Notes: generated by a model not told the origin, from the letters alone. Shown: positions 25,154-38,600, counted from the stretch's first letter. The stretch is 64,000 nt of DNA from Paenibacillus_G elgii_A (GCA_042219835.1 JBHJMN010000026.1:1-64000); one strand, 5' to 3'. Numbers and translations: made by a program.

Positions 25154-26380
25154 TCATACTCGTTGTAAACAGATGGCGGTGTTAACGCCGCCAAATCCCA
25201 TGCTCAGGCTCAGGGCTCTGTGCATGTCGTGCGGCTCCGCTTCTCCACGTACCCAGTTGAACTCGACGTCCATCGGGTCCTCCAAGTTGCGGGTCGGATG
25301 CAGCTGAGACGCTCTCATCTGCAGCAGCGTGGCGACGATCTCCACAGCGCCGGCCGCCGTAAGCCCGTGGCCCGTAATCGACTTGGTGGCGTTGATGCGC
25401 GCCGCAAGCAGCCCGCATTCGCGCAGAGCCTGCAATTCGGTCTCATCGCCGATCCCCGATCCCGTTCCATGCGGGTTGATGTAGTCGATCTCCTCGGGTG
25501 ACAGGCCCGCTCGTTCCAGCGCTTGTCGAATCACTCGAACCTCCCCCTCGCACGATGGGTTCGGGTTGCGGTTGGCATCCATCGCCAAGCCCCAGCCGAC
25601 CACGCTCGCGTAGGGTCGTACCTGCCGTTGGATCGCATGTTCGGCCCGTTCGATCACGATGACGCCGCATCCTTCCCCGTAAATGAACCCGTCGCGTCCC
25701 TTGTCAAACGGACGGCATGCCCGAGCTGGGTCGTCCGCATAGCGGTCGCTTCCCATCGCGCCGAGTGCTCGTAATCCCTGAAGCTCCATGTAGGACAGAT
25801 CCATCAAGCCTCCCATCGCGAGGCAGACATCAACTTGTCCCGAACGAACCGCTTCAGCGGCCTGCAAGACCGCCAACTGTCCGCTGGCCGAAGCCCCGCC
25901 AATCGTGTAGCCGAACCCGCGTATGCCGAACTGTTCGGTACACAGGCCGCTCAGGTCGCTGTCCAGAAAAGAGAGTCCGTAGGTCGGACGCAGAAAGTCG
26001 AGCTGGTCCCCGTAGGATTCATGCGTTTGCAGCAGTTCGCGCTGCTGCAGGTTGGAGCCGCCTACCACAAGGCCGATGCGGGACGGGTCGACCATACTGA
26101 GCTGCGCTTCGTCCCACGCCTCTTGCAAGGTGGCCAGCGCCACTTGCCCGGAAAAAGAGAGCGTGCGCAACAGCCGTTTGGTATTACGCTCCGGAAGAGA
26201 CAAAGAAGGAACCTCCGCTCCGAGGAAGGAGGTTCTTTTTTGTCTGCCCTGACGTTGCATCACGCCGAACGCATGGCGGCCTGCCAGCAGAGCGGAGGTA
26301 AAATCCGACTTGCCCTGCCCGATGGCCGAGGTGACGCCAAGGCCCGTGATGAGCAACTCAGGCGGTCTGGAGCTTGCCAT
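25154..26380 (-). CDS. pksF: Decarboxylating ketosynthase (KS with Ser in place of active Cys)
   Basis: 408-residue free-standing KS of the beta-branching cassette. It decarboxylates malonyl-AcpK to acetyl-AcpK. The active-site motif reads GGASASG, with Ser164 where condensing enzymes have Cys, which is the hallmark of this decarboxylase class. HGTGSGIGDETE and GHGLTAAGAVE supply the His residues. The ATG at 26380 is preferred: GAGGT lies 7 nt upstream and homology begins at LLITGLGVTSAIG. It overlaps the end of acpK by 23 nt, which suggests translational coupling. Confidence 0.92.
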   Translation of the reverse strand: MASSRPPELLITGLGVTSAIGQGKSDFTSALLAGRHAFGVMQRQGRQKRTSFLGAEVPSLSLPERNTKRLLRTLSFSGQVALATLQEAWDEAQLSMVDPSRIGLVVGGSNLQQRELLQTHESYGDQLDFLRPTYGLSFLDSDLSGLCTEQFGIRGFGYTIGGASASGQLAVLQAAEAVRSGQVDVCLAMGGLMDLSYMELQGLRALGAMGSDRYADDPARACRPFDKGRDGFIYGEGCGVIVIERAEHAIQRQVRPYASVVGWGLAMDANRNPNPSCEGEVRVIRQALERAGLSPEEIDYINPHGTGSGIGDETELQALRECGLLAARINATKSITGHGLTAAGAVEIVATLLQMRASQLHPTRNLEDPMDVEFNWVRGEAEPHDMHRALSLSMGFGGVNTAICLQRV

Positions 26381-26606
26381 AGAGGACCTCGACCAGTTCA
26401 CCGATGTTTTTCGCCGTGGACAGCTCGACGCGCGGGATCTTCAGCTCCAGCTCTTCGATGGTTATCATGACGATTTCCGCGCGATCCACCGAATTCGCGC
26501 CAAGATTGGCCAGTTGGTCCGTCGGCTGGAAGGTGTGACCTTCTAGCTCCGGGAGCACTTCACGGGTATTGCGGACGATGACTTCAAAGATCTCTTGTTT
26601 GGTCAT
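26358..26606 (-). CDS. acpK: Discrete donor acyl carrier protein of beta-branching cassette
   Basis: 82-residue free ACP. The phosphopantetheine serine is Ser39 in LGANSVDRAEIVM; Asn replaces the usual Asp before Ser, as is common in AcpK-type donors. It should carry malonyl, then acetyl for the HMGS-like enzyme. Its ATG overlaps the PKS-C stop (ATGA), and its ribosome site AAGGAGG lies within the last PKS-C codons, so it is translationally coupled to the protein that bears the acceptor ACPs. Confidence 0.93.
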   Translation of the reverse strand: MTKQEIFEVIVRNTREVLPELEGHTFQPTDQLANLGANSVDRAEIVMITIEELELKIPRVELSTAKNIGELVEVLYGKLQTA

Positions 26607-29600
26607 TTTACTTCCTCCTTGATTTTGAACTGCCGAAGCAATTGATCGGCTTGTTCGCTGTCGAGATTCCCTTCATACACCTGCAAGAGCAGATCGTCTA
26701 CGGAGAGCTCCGTTGCCGGCTGTTCCGTGATCGGGTGCTTGTGCAGCCGCTTGCTCAAGTAGGCGGCGAATTCGCGAAGGGTCGGGTAGTCGTAGACTTT
26801 GGTCGCCGGGATGTCGGTGCCATGTTGCTGATTGATTACGCGAATCCATTCCACTCCGACGATGGAGTCCAGGCCCATGTCGACGAACTTCCTGTCGAGG
26901 TCGATGTCGCTTGGCTGCAGGAACAGCGCGTCTGCGAGACTGGTGCGCAGTTCTTCTTGCAACGCCTCTGCGGACGGGGCACTAGGGATCGGGCTCGTCG
27001 TTTTGATCTCTGGATGGCTTGGTTCGCTCGGCTGCACCTTCAGGGATTTTGACAGATAGGTGGCCAATTCGCGGACGGTCGGGTAGTCATAGACTTTGGT
27101 CGCCGGGATGTCCGTGCCGTACTGCTGGTTGATCACGCGAATCCATTCCACTCCGACGATGGAATCCAGCCCCATGTCGACGAACTTTTTGTCGAGGTCG
27201 ATGTCGGCCGCTTGCAGGAACAACGCGTCTGCGAGACTTGCGCGCAATTCTTCGTGCAGGTTGGCCGCCGAGACGGAAGGAGCCGCCTTGGGAGCTTCGA
27301 TTTGCGGTGCGGGTGTTGGTGCGGGCGTCGGCGCTGGTGTCGGTGCTGGTACAGGTGCCGTTGCCCCTCTTGGTGCGTTTTTGCTCAACACGTTTGCGAT
27401 GTAGCCGGCAAACTCGCGGATGGTCGGGTAGTCATAGACTTTGGTCGCCGGGATGTCTGTGCCGCACTGTTGATTGATCACGCGAACCCATTCCACACCG
27501 ACGATGGAGTCCAGCCCCATGTCCACGAATGCCTTGTTCACGTCGACGTCGCTCGGCTGCAAGAACAACGCTTCGGCCAGGGTCGCTTGCAGCTCTTTTT
27601 GCAAAGACTCCGCCGGGATGGATGCCGGAACAGACGGTGCAGGCACCGCCACTTTGATCTCCACAGGGGCTGGTGCCGTCGTCGCTTGACCTACAGGTGA
27701 CAGTTGGATCGGTCGACGGGGTGCTGACCGTTCCGAGGACGGCTCGCGGACAGCCGACAGCGGCTGCAGCGCTATCCCGTTCGTTCGGACGGAACGGTTC
27801 GACGACGCTTTGGCCGGTCCGATCGGCTTGAGTTCGCCCTCCGGTGCGACTGGTGCTGCCGGTGCTGCCGATGCTACACGGATCGACGGGAGCCAGATGC
27901 GTTGTTTGGTGAACGGGTACGACGGGAGACTGATCAGGCGGGGCTGGTGTGCACCGTGCAACTTTTTCCAATCTAAGGTCAATCCCTTGACCCACAAGGA
28001 AAGGAGTTTGCCGAACTTGCGCTTTGCAATCCACGCTTCAATCGTCAGCGCCATGTCTTCATCGGCGGCAAACAGCATCAGATCCTCATTGTTGCGTCTG
28101 AATTGCCCGCGATACAGGTCTTCTACGCCCGTCTCGCCAGCTGCATAGCGCTTCAGCTTGTCAGTCATCTCTTGCAGAGAGCCAACGACCAGCGCCAGCC
28201 GCTCTTCCATCGGCTCGCGTCCCACCTGCAGCGTGTAGGCCGCATCGGACAGATTGGCCTCCGTAATTCGCCCGTCCTCGACGGCTGCCAGCAGCTGCAG
28301 AGCCTGTTGGCGAAGCTGCTCTTCCTGGCGAGCCGACAGCACGATCACAGCCGGGTGCTGCGGCGTGACCCGCGCCTGCGTCCCAGACGCTTGCTCAGGT
28401 CTGTACTCTTCGATGAGGATGTGCGCATTGGCACCCCCTGCACCAAACGAGGACAGACCTGCGATGCGCGGACCTTCCTGTTCTTTGCCGTCGATCTCTA
28501 CCACCGGACGCTTCCAGTCGGTCAGATCCTGCTGCACCACAAACGGCGTTTTCCCAAACTGAATGTTCGGGTTCAACTCTTGCGCATGCAGGCTCGGCGC
28601 AAGTTGGCCATGCTTCATCTGCATGACGATCTTCGCAAGTCCCGCGATGCCGGCTGCCGCTTCCAGATGTCCGATGTTCGACTTCACCGAGCCGATCGCG
28701 CAGAATCCGGTGTCCTTCGTATGGCGTCGGAAAGCTTGTGTCAGCCCGGTGATCTCGATCGGATCGCCGAGCTCTGTGCCCGTGCCGTGCGCTTCGATGT
28801 AGCTGACTTGGCGCGCGTTGAGTCCGGCCCGCTCCAAGGTCTCGAAGATCAGGTCGCCTTGCGCAGTCGGGTTGGGCACGGTGTACCCGTTGGTCTTGCC
28901 GCCGTGGTTCACGCGGGAGGCTCGGATCAGCGCATGAATCTGGTCGCCGTCCGCGAGCGCTTGCGACAACGGCTTGAGCAATACTGCGCCCACACCTTCG
29001 CCCGGCACGAATCCGTTGCCGTTCAGCCCGAAGCTCTTGCATTGCCCGTCCGTCGAGAGCATGCGCTGCGCACTGAGGAACACGTAGGTGGAAGGATGCA
29101 GGTACAGGTTCACCCCGCCCGCGATCGCCATCTCGCAGTCCCCGCGATACAAGTGCTCGCAAGCCTCATGAATCGCGCTCAGCGAAGAGGAGCACATCGT
29201 ATCCACCGGCATGCTCGGCCCGTTGAGGTTGAGGAAATACGACACGCGGTTCGCAACGGAAGCAAAAGACGTGCGCGGGAAGATCTTCTCCCCTTGCTTC
29301 CACAGATCCGGCCCATACAGCTCAAAGCCGGTTTTGGTCACGCCGACAAACACCCCGACGCGGCCTTCGTGCTGGTCCGCGATGCGCTCCTTGGTATATC
29401 CGGCATCCTCCAGCGCCTTCCAGCTCTCTTCCAAGAAGAGACGCTCCTGCGGGTCGATGTTGATCGTCTCTCGGGGAGACAGGTTGAAGAACTGCGGATC
29501 GAAGTCTGCGAATCCGTCTACAAAACCGCCCCATTTGCTGTAGCTTTTCCCTTGTCTCACCGCTTCGTCTTGATTCGGATGGTAAAAATCATCCAGCGAC

Positions 29601-32600
29601 CAGCGTTCTTTCGGAACCTCGGAGACGCAGTCTCGGCCCGCTTTTAGATTCTCCCAATAGTGCTGTAGCGAAGGCGACTTGGGATAGCAGCCGGAGATCC
29701 CGATGATCGCAATCGGTTCGCGTTCGTTCAGTTTCGTCGGCAATGGCGCTACAGGCGCGATCCGTTCGACCGGTCTTGCCGGCGGCTGTGCAACAGATGC
29801 ATCCGCTGCAACGGGTGCTTCATACCCCGTCCACCGCTGGCAGGCCGTCCGTTCTTCCTCGACGAAATAGTCGGCCAGCGCGCCCAGCGTGCGGTATTCA
29901 AAGAAGAGCGTCTTGGACAGATCGCCAAAGATCACGGCGAGCTTCTGGTTGAGCTTGAAGATCATCAGCGAATCGATCCCGTAGCTCTCCAGCGGCTCTT
30001 CGGCATCCAGCTGGTTCGCGCGGATGTCGGTGGTCTCGCTGAAGAGAACTTTTAGCGCATGCAAGGTCTTGGCGCGCAGTGCGGCGTCTTGCTCCTTGGC
30101 AGGCGTGACGACCTCTGCGGCTTCGGCTTTGGCTGCGGGTGCCTCGATGCGTTCTGCCACTTGACGAAGCGTGGTCTCATAGAGCGAAGCCGGCGTGAGT
30201 TCTAGCCCGTATTGACGGTTGATCTTCTGCGCCAGTTCGCTGAGCAGGTACGGATCGAAGCCGTATTCCGTCAGTTGGGCATCCGGATCGATCTCGTTCC
30301 CCTTCACGTTGAGCAACTCGGAAACCATGTGCAGCAGGGCTGCTTCCAGCGGCGGCAAGATCGCCGTCGAGGAAGCGGACGTTGCGTGAACCGGTTCTGA
30401 GTGCAGGGTCTGCTTGATTTGTGCACGTTTGCCTTCCAACACCATCACCTGATCTTTGCCGGTTGCCAGACCGCGATACAAGGCCTGCAACCCGGTTTGG
30501 GTTCGCAGAGGGATCATCCCCATGCGTTGCAGCAGCAGCTTTTCGGTCTCTTCGTCAACGCGCATTCCGCCCTCTTGCCAGAGCGGCCAGTTGATGGACA
30601 AGATGCGTCCGCCGCGAGAGTTCGCAAAGGCATCCAGGAATGCGTTCGCCGTCGCGTAGTCGGCCTGTCCGAGATTGCCGAAGACGGCTGCGACGGAGGA
30701 GAAGAGCACGAAGAAGTCGAGGTTCAGGCCTTTGCTGGCCGCATCCAGATGCAACAGACCTGCAACCTTGGGAGCCAGCACCTCGGCCAGCTCCTCTTGT
30801 GTTTTCTTGAAAATGAACTGATCCCGGTTAACGCCCGCACCATGCAAGATGCCGTGCAGGGTGCCGTATTTTTCACAGATGCCTTCGATCAGGCGTGTCA
30901 CCTCAGGAGCAGAGCTCACGTCGACTTGTCGATATTCCACGCATGCGCCCATGCCCCGCAGTTTCCGCATACGGGCCTGACCAGCGTCCGACAGCGGGGA
31001 TCGGCCCGCGAGAATCAGGGTCGGGTTGGCGGCCTGCCGTGCGATCTCCTCGGCGACGATCATCCCGACCCCGCCGGCGCCGCCCGTAAGCAGGTAGATG
31101 CCTCGTGAACGCCACGGAACCGGGGCGCGCTCTTGGTCGATCTCCACTTCGCGCCACCCGGCAACAAGACGTTTGCCGTTTTGATAGCGGACATGGTCGT
31201 CTTGCAGGGCGTGCAGGTTCTCTTGCAGTCTCGCTTCAAGCCCTGCGCCCGACTCCACTTCGATCACTTGCCCGATGAAGTTCGGGTTCTCCAACTGCGC
31301 CGTTCGCAACAGTCCGGACAGCGCGGTGAACAGCTGCGAATCCGCCTGTGACGGCACGGAGATCTGCATCAGCACCTTGCCCTTCGGCTTGTTCTGCAGA
31401 AGGGTCTGAATCTCCGTGAACACCTGTGCCGCATACGCTTGGAAACGTCCTGCAAGCGCAGCGGAGCCGGCTTGCAGGATGCGATACTGCAACGAATCGA
31501 GCTTCGCCTCGACCTCGCAGAGCAGCACAAGATGCTGCGCGAGAGACGGTGGTGAAGATTGCGGGACCACCGCCTGCTCGGTCCAGATCGGTTCAAACAG
31601 CAGCGCTTCATAGGCATCCTGCGCTTGCGAAATCCAGTGGCGCTCCTTCGCGAATGGATAGGTCGGCAGGCTGAGACGGCGCGGTCGGTTCTCGCCGTAA
31701 AGTCGGTTCCAGTCAGAAAACTGGCCCTTCACCCAGAGTTCGGCGATCTGCTCCGCCCCTCGCGATTCCGGATGAGCGGCCGCTTCGGCCGAGCTCGCCT
31801 TGCCGCGCTTGACCTGTCCTCGCCAGACACCGTTCAGCCCGGTCTGCCCTTGCAAGAACGCCTGCAATCTGCGCTCCATCTCTTCAACCGACGTGACGAC
31901 CAGCGCCAGGCGCTCTTCCATCGCATCGCGCCCAACTTGCAGCGTGTAGGCGATGGATGCGAGGTCTTCGTCGGCAAACTCCTGCGCGACGAGGGCGTTG
32001 CACAGTTGCCGCACCTGCTCCTGCAGGCGCTGTTCATTCTTGGCTGACAGCGCGATGACGACCGGGTTCTCGGCGGAGGTCTCCGTCTTCGATCTCGGCT
32101 GCTCCTTCGGCAGATACTCCTCGATCACGACATGCGCGTTGACGCCGCCGAACCCGAAGGAACTGACGCCCGCACGGCGCGGCAGGTCTTGGCCGGCTGC
32201 GTCTTGCAGAGCCTCCCATCGCTTCGCCTCCCGCACGAGATAGAACGGGCTGCCCTCCAGTTGGATGTAGGGATTGACCGTTTCGCAATGCAGCGTAGGT
32301 GCCAGCGTCCGTTGACGGAGCTGCAGCAGCACTTTGATCACGCCTGCGATGCCGGCCGCGAGTTCAAGGTGGCCGATGTTCGTTTTCACCGAACCCAGCC
32401 CGCAGTGAACGCTCTCGACCTCTTGCGTCCCTGTTCTTCTGTACAACTCTTGGAACGCGCTCTTCAATCCGTTGATCTCAATCGGGTCGCCCAATTCGGT
32501 GCCCGTTCCGTGCGCCTCGATGTAGGTGACGGTCCGCGGGTCGATGCCGGCTTTGTCGTACGCGTTGATCAACAGGTCCGCTTGGGCCTTCGGGTTGGGA

Positions 32601-35600
32601 GCCGTCAGCGAGTTCGCGCGTCCCCCGTGGTTGACCGCCGTCGAGCGAATCAAGCCGTAGATATGATCTCCGTCGCGCTCGGCAACCGACAGCTTTTTCA
32701 AAACGAGCATGCCGACCCCTTCGCCGCGCACATAGCCGTTCGCCGCGTCCGAGAACGTCTTGCAGCGTCCGTCTTCAGATAGCATGCCGGCCTTGTTGAA
32801 GCTGATGTGCGCCTCCGGGGTTACGATCGTGTTCACACCGCCGACGACCGCCATGTCGCAGTCGCCGTTCTGCATCGCGCTGACGGCGCGGTGGATGGCG
32901 ACCAGCGAACTTGAACAAGCGGTCTCCACCGGCTCGCTCGGGCCGTGAAGGTTCAGGGCATAGCTCATGCGGTTCGGTCCGACCGACGGCACGACGCCCG
33001 TGGACGAGTACCCTTCAATCGGGAAGTTCGCCTGCGTGATCAGTCCGCTGTACCCGCTGCTTCCCGTTCCGACGAAAATCCCCGTCTTGCTGCCCGACAG
33101 GCTCTGTGCCGAATAGCCCGCATCCTCGATCGCCTTCCAGACATAAGTCATCAAAAGGCGCTGCTGAGGGTCCATCAGCTTGGCTTCAAGCGGCGAGATG
33201 CCGAAGAAGAGCGAATCGAACTTGTCGGTCTCGTCGAGGAAGCCACCCCACTTGATGTTCGTTTTGTTGGCTTCCGTCTTCGGATCGCCAAAATAGGCTC
33301 TCCAATCCCAGCGTTCCGGAGGAATCTCGGAGATGCAGTCGATGCCTTCCACGAGGTTGTGCCAGAACTCCAGCATGTCGCGGGATTGCGGGAAAGCCCC
33401 GCTCATCCCCACGATGGCGATCGGCTCGGTCACCGCCGATTGTGCCTGTTGCACCACAGCGGTACGCGGGCGGCGCTTTTGTCTCGTCGCCCGGGTCGGA
33501 GTCGCTTCTTGCAGCAGGGACGCTGCGACTTCCGCCCGTGCCGTTTCCGCTTGCACGGGGGCAGCCGGGGAGGAAGGAGCCGTCAAGCGCGAGGCGAACA
33601 CATCTCGGAATTCGTCGGCCAAATAACCGGCAAACTCATGCAGCGTCGGATGCTCGAAGAAGATCGTCGGCATCAGGTCCAGCTTGTACGCCTCGTTTAG
33701 ATCGTTGGCAAACTCGGTCAGCGTGATTGAATCAAAACCGTACTCGCTCAGCTCTGCATCCGCATCCAGCTCTTCTGCATCGACCTTGAGCAGACGGGAA
33801 ACCGTCTGAGTCAGCAGGCCCAGCACGCGCTCTCGCAGGTTCATGCTGTCCGCCTTGTCGTCGACAGCAACAGCGACAGAGGACGGCGAGACGGAGACAG
33901 ATGCCGGCGGCAGTTTCTTCTTGATGCGCTCCGCTTTTCCTTCGATCACCAGCACTTGGTCCTGACCCGATGCCAAGCCTTCATAGAAGGCGCGAAGTCC
34001 GCTCTTGGTGCGCAGCGGGATCATGCCGAGGCTCTGCATCATCATCTTCTCGGTTTCCGGATCGACATGCATGCCGCCCTCTTTCCAGAGCGGCCAGTTG
34101 ATCGACAGCGTCCGGCCAAGGCGATCCCCGACGGCCACCCGTCTGTTGCGATGCGCCGCGTACTGATCCATGAACGCATTAGCCGCCGCATAGTCGGCCT
34201 GCCCCGGATTGCCAAGGCCGCCGGACAGCGAAGAGAACAAGACAAAGAAGTCCAAGGCCATGTCTTGGCTGGCAACATCAAGGTTCACAAGCCCGCGCAC
34301 CTTCGGTGCCAGCACTTGCGTCAGTTCCGCCGCTGTTTTCTTGATGATGAAGCTGTCTCGGATCACCCCGGCGCTGTGCAGGATGCCGTTCAGGGTACCA
34401 TGATCCGCCCGCAGCTCTGCAAACAGCTTCTCGACTGCCGCTCGATCGGTCACATCCACCTGCTTGTACACCACGCGCGCCCCCAGAGACTCCAGTTCGG
34501 ACAGCGCCTCTCGTTGAGGCTCGCCCAGCACGGATCGACCTGTGAGCACCAGCGTTGCACCCGGCGCCTGTGTGGCGATCTCCTTGGCAAACACCAGTCC
34601 AAGACCGCCCGCACCGCCGGTGAGGAGATAGATGCCGCCCTCTTTCCACGGTGTCAAAAGGGCATCTGCGGATGCGCGAACTTCGCGCCAGCCCGCCACT
34701 TGTCGCGAGCTTCCCTGATATCGAATGCGGTCTTCCTTCCCGCTGTTGCGATCTGCCAGCAGCTTCTCCTCAACCGCTTCGAGCTCATCGACTTCGATCA
34801 GCTGCCCGATCAAGTTCGGATTTTCCATCTGGGCGGTTTTCAGCAGACCTGACAGCCCGGCGAGCAGAAGTTGTTCCGCATGGGCCGGCACGACGATCTG
34901 CACCAGCACCTTGCCCTTGGGCTTGCCTTGCAAGATGCGCTGAATCTCCTCCAACGCCTGCATCGCATACGCTTCAAAACGCACCTCGATGTCTCTCTCA
35001 TCCACTTGCAACGTCAGGCAGCGCGCCCCTTGCACGTCAGCTTCGAACTCGCAGGACAGCACGAGATGATCCGCATAGGCCGTCGCCTCTTGCTGTTCGT
35101 GCGCCTGTTCCGTCCAATGCGGTGCCAGCATGAGCGTTTCGAACGCCTCCGAGTCGGCCTGATTTTCCAGCACGCGAGAGGAAAAGCCCTTCATGTGCGC
35201 ACACACGTTGCCTTGCTCGTCACAAAGGCGAATGTCGAGCTTCTGCACGCTATCCCCCGGCTTGCACCCCTCGCTGTAGCAAACCTGCGCCCACATCGAA
35301 GACGTGCAAGGAGCATAGATGTCAAGCTCCTGCAACGCAAACGGAAGCGCCGGCTTCAGCGGTGCCACGCCGAGCTGGAACCCGATCGCCGCCTGCAAGG
35401 CCGCGTCCATCAGGCTCGGGTGCAGGACGTATTGCGAATCGGTTCCCGTCACGCTCGACGGCAGTGTCAAACGAGCCAGAATCTGCCCGTCGCCGACCTG
35501 CAACAGATCGAGCGCACGCTGCGCCGGACCATACTCCAAGCCCATCGCAGTAAAGCTCTCATAGCACTCCGACGCGCTGATCTCACGCGTGCTGCAAGCT

Positions 35601-38600
35601 GCCTTCAACTCCTCAACAGGCAACTGCTCCACCTGTTTCTTGCCCATCACGACAGCACGCCCTTGGCTGTGAATGTTCGCGTCAACGCCGCTGAAGATCT
35701 CGTAGGAGATCGTGCCATCTTCCTCTTCGCACAACCCGATGTGTACCTCGACAGGCCGCTCGCCAACTGTGACAGGGTGCGTCCAGACCACATTTTGCAG
35801 ACGAAGGAATTGCGTGTCCTCGTCGGGAGCTCCGGCCGCCAGTTCGACGGCGGCGCGCGCCATCTCCAGATAGGCGACGCCCGGCAGAACGCGCTGTCCC
35901 TTCACCACATGATCGGCGAGGAAAAACTCCTGCCCCGTCAAGCTCGTGCTGTATCTCTGTTCGGAAAAATCGGACGTGTTCCGATGCAAAAGCGGATGAA
36001 GCGCGTCCGTCGTCAAGCCTGCTCGAACGACGGACGGACGCTCAAGCTGCGGTGCCCAGCAACGCTGTTTGGCAAACGGATAGGTCGGCAGGCTGATGCG
36101 GCGCGGCAATTCCTCGCCCCACAGCTTGCTCCAATCGAGCGCCAGGCCCTTGACCCACAGGTCGGCCAGCTTGGACAGCTTGCGGCGCTGAATTTCCTGC
36201 AGCTCTTCATCTGCGGCGAAGAACGAGAAGGTGTCTCGGTTGCCTTTGACCTGCCCTCGGAACAGTTTACGGATCTCTTCCTGTCCGCTGATAAACGCCT
36301 CCAGCTTGCGAACCAGCTGCTGCACCGAACCTGCAACTACGGCGAGACGCTCTTCCATCGCTTCACGTCCCACCTGCAAGGTATAGGCCATGTCCGCGAG
36401 ATCTTCGTCGGCGAATCGTCCCTCCTGCAGTGCGGCGAGCAGGTTCTCCGCCTGTTGACGCAGGCGCTGTTCATTTTTGGCCGACAGCACGAGCAGCACC
36501 GGATTCTGCGGCGACACCTCGACAGGCGTGCGCAGCGGCTCTGCCGGAACGTACTCCTCGATGATCACATGCGCGTTGGAACCGCCCGCCCCGAACGACG
36601 AGATGCCGGCGATGCGCGGCACTTCGCGAACCTGACCGCCGATCTCCACCAGCGGGCGTTTCCACTCCGCCAGCTCCTGCTGCACGACGAACGGGGTCGC
36701 GTCAAAGTCGATGTTCGGGTTGAGCACCTTGGCATGCAGCGAAGGCGCGAGTTGGCGATGCTTCATCTGCAGCAATACCTTCGTAACGCCTGCGATGCCC
36801 GCCGCGCTCTCACAGTGCCCGATGTTCGACTTGGCCGAGCCGATGGCACAGGTTTGCAATTTGGCGTTTGCCGTGGCCTGGAAGGCCTTGGTCAAGCCTG
36901 CGATCTCGATCGGATCGCCAAGCGAGGTGCCGGTACCGTGCGCTTCGATGTAGGAGACCATGCTCGGGTCAAGCCCCGCCTGCCGCAGCGCCTGCTCGAT
37001 CACATTCGCCTGCGCATTCGGGTTCGGGACGGTATACCCGTTGGTTTTGCCCCCGTGGTTGATCGCCGTCGCCTTGATCACGCCGTAGATCTGATCGCCG
37101 TCTTCAATCGCTTTGGACAAAGGCTTGAGCAGCACCGCGCCAACGCCTTCGCCCGGCACGTACCCGTCGCCCCCTTCGCCAAAACTCTCGCATCGCCCTT
37201 TGCTCGACGCGAACTTGCCTTTGCCGAGCAAAATGTACTTATTCGGGTGAATCGAGACGTTGACACCGCCGGCGATCGCCAGCTCGCAACCGCCTTGTTG
37301 CAAGCTCTGGCAGGCCAGATGAATCGCCGTCAGCGAAGACGAACACATCGTATCGACGGCAAGGCTCGGCCCGTGCAGGTTGAAGAAGTACGACACTCTG
37401 TTGGCGATCGAAGCCGGACTTCCCGCCAGCGCGATCGGGCGGCCAAGCAGCGTCTCCTGTGCGCCGTACAGCTGATACTCTTCGTACATCACGCCGACAT
37501 AGACCCCAACGTTGCCGTCAAGCCCTCGTCCGCGCTGCTTGGCGAGCGTCTCGCGGGTATAACCGGCGTCTTCCATCGCTTCATAGACGGTCTGCATGAA
37601 CAATCGCTCCTGCGGGTCCATGAGCTCCGCCTCGCGCGGGGAGATGTTGAAGAACAGCGGATCGAATTGATCCACGCCGTCAATAAATCCGCCCCATTTG
37701 CTGTTCGTCTTGCCCGCCTTGTTTTTGTCCGGGTCAAAATAGAGGCTATGATCCCAGCGTTCTTGAGGAATCTCCGTGATCGAATCCTCGCCGTCCCGCA
37801 GATTGCCCCAGAACTCCTGAAGGTTGCGCGCCCCCGGATAGCGGCCGGAGACGCCGATGATCGCAACGTCCAGCCTGCCGTTCGCTCCCTCTTCTTGTGC
37901 ATGCGCCATCGAAGCGAACCGCTGGCGTCGACGGCTGACGAGCGCCGTCCGTTCCGGCGTCCCCTTGACCGCAGGCTTGCGGGCCGGCGCGGCGTCTTGC
38001 GCCGGTTCCTCGTCCCCTATCAGCCGCACCAGTTGCGCTCGATGCGAGTCGAGGAAGTACCCAGCCAGGTCTCGGAGGTTCTGGTACTCAAAAAAGAGCG
38101 TCTTGGGCAGAGAGCCAAATGTTTTTTCCAACTGGTTGGTCAGCTTCATCACCAGCATGGAATCAATCCCGTACTGTTCGAGCGGCGCATCCGCATCAAG
38201 GCGGCTCACCGGCCATTTCAAAACGGTGGACACCTGCTCTTTGAAATACGCGTTCGCTCTCTCCTGCAAGGGGTCCGCGCTCGCAGCAGCTACCTCTTCC
38301 CGGCTCGTTTCCACGAGCTTCTCCGGCACAGCGGCCTGCCCGTCTTCCGCAACCGCTCCAGCTTCCAACACGCGGGAGGTATACCCTTTGAGACGGATGC
38401 GAACGCTTCCTTCCTTGTCGCAGAGGTCGACATCGAGCTTTTGCACCTTGTCTTCCGGCCGGCTGCCCGCGCTGTATCGAACGAGCGCCCACATCTCGGC
38501 TTCACACGGCCCGAAGGCATCTAGCTCCTGCAGCGCAAACGGCAGTGCCGGCTTGAAGATCTCTTGCCCGATCAGGAACCCGACGGCCGATTGCAAGGCC

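Noticed and set aside
27290..27365. Short GGTGC/GGTGT tandem repeats as a minisatellite or regulatory repeat
   Set aside because: They encode an Ala/Pro/Thr linker between two carrier domains; a similar linker follows the first ACP of PKS-E. Ordinary flexible-linker codon repetition explains them.
34871..38524. Very long plus-strand open frame (over 1200 codons), with others such as 4179-7142 and 24xxx-range frames opposite real genes
   Set aside because: They lie antisense to PKS coding sequence, have Arg/Gln/Leu/His-rich composition without any recognisable motif, and arise because the GC-rich minus-strand genes avoid stops in the complementary frame.
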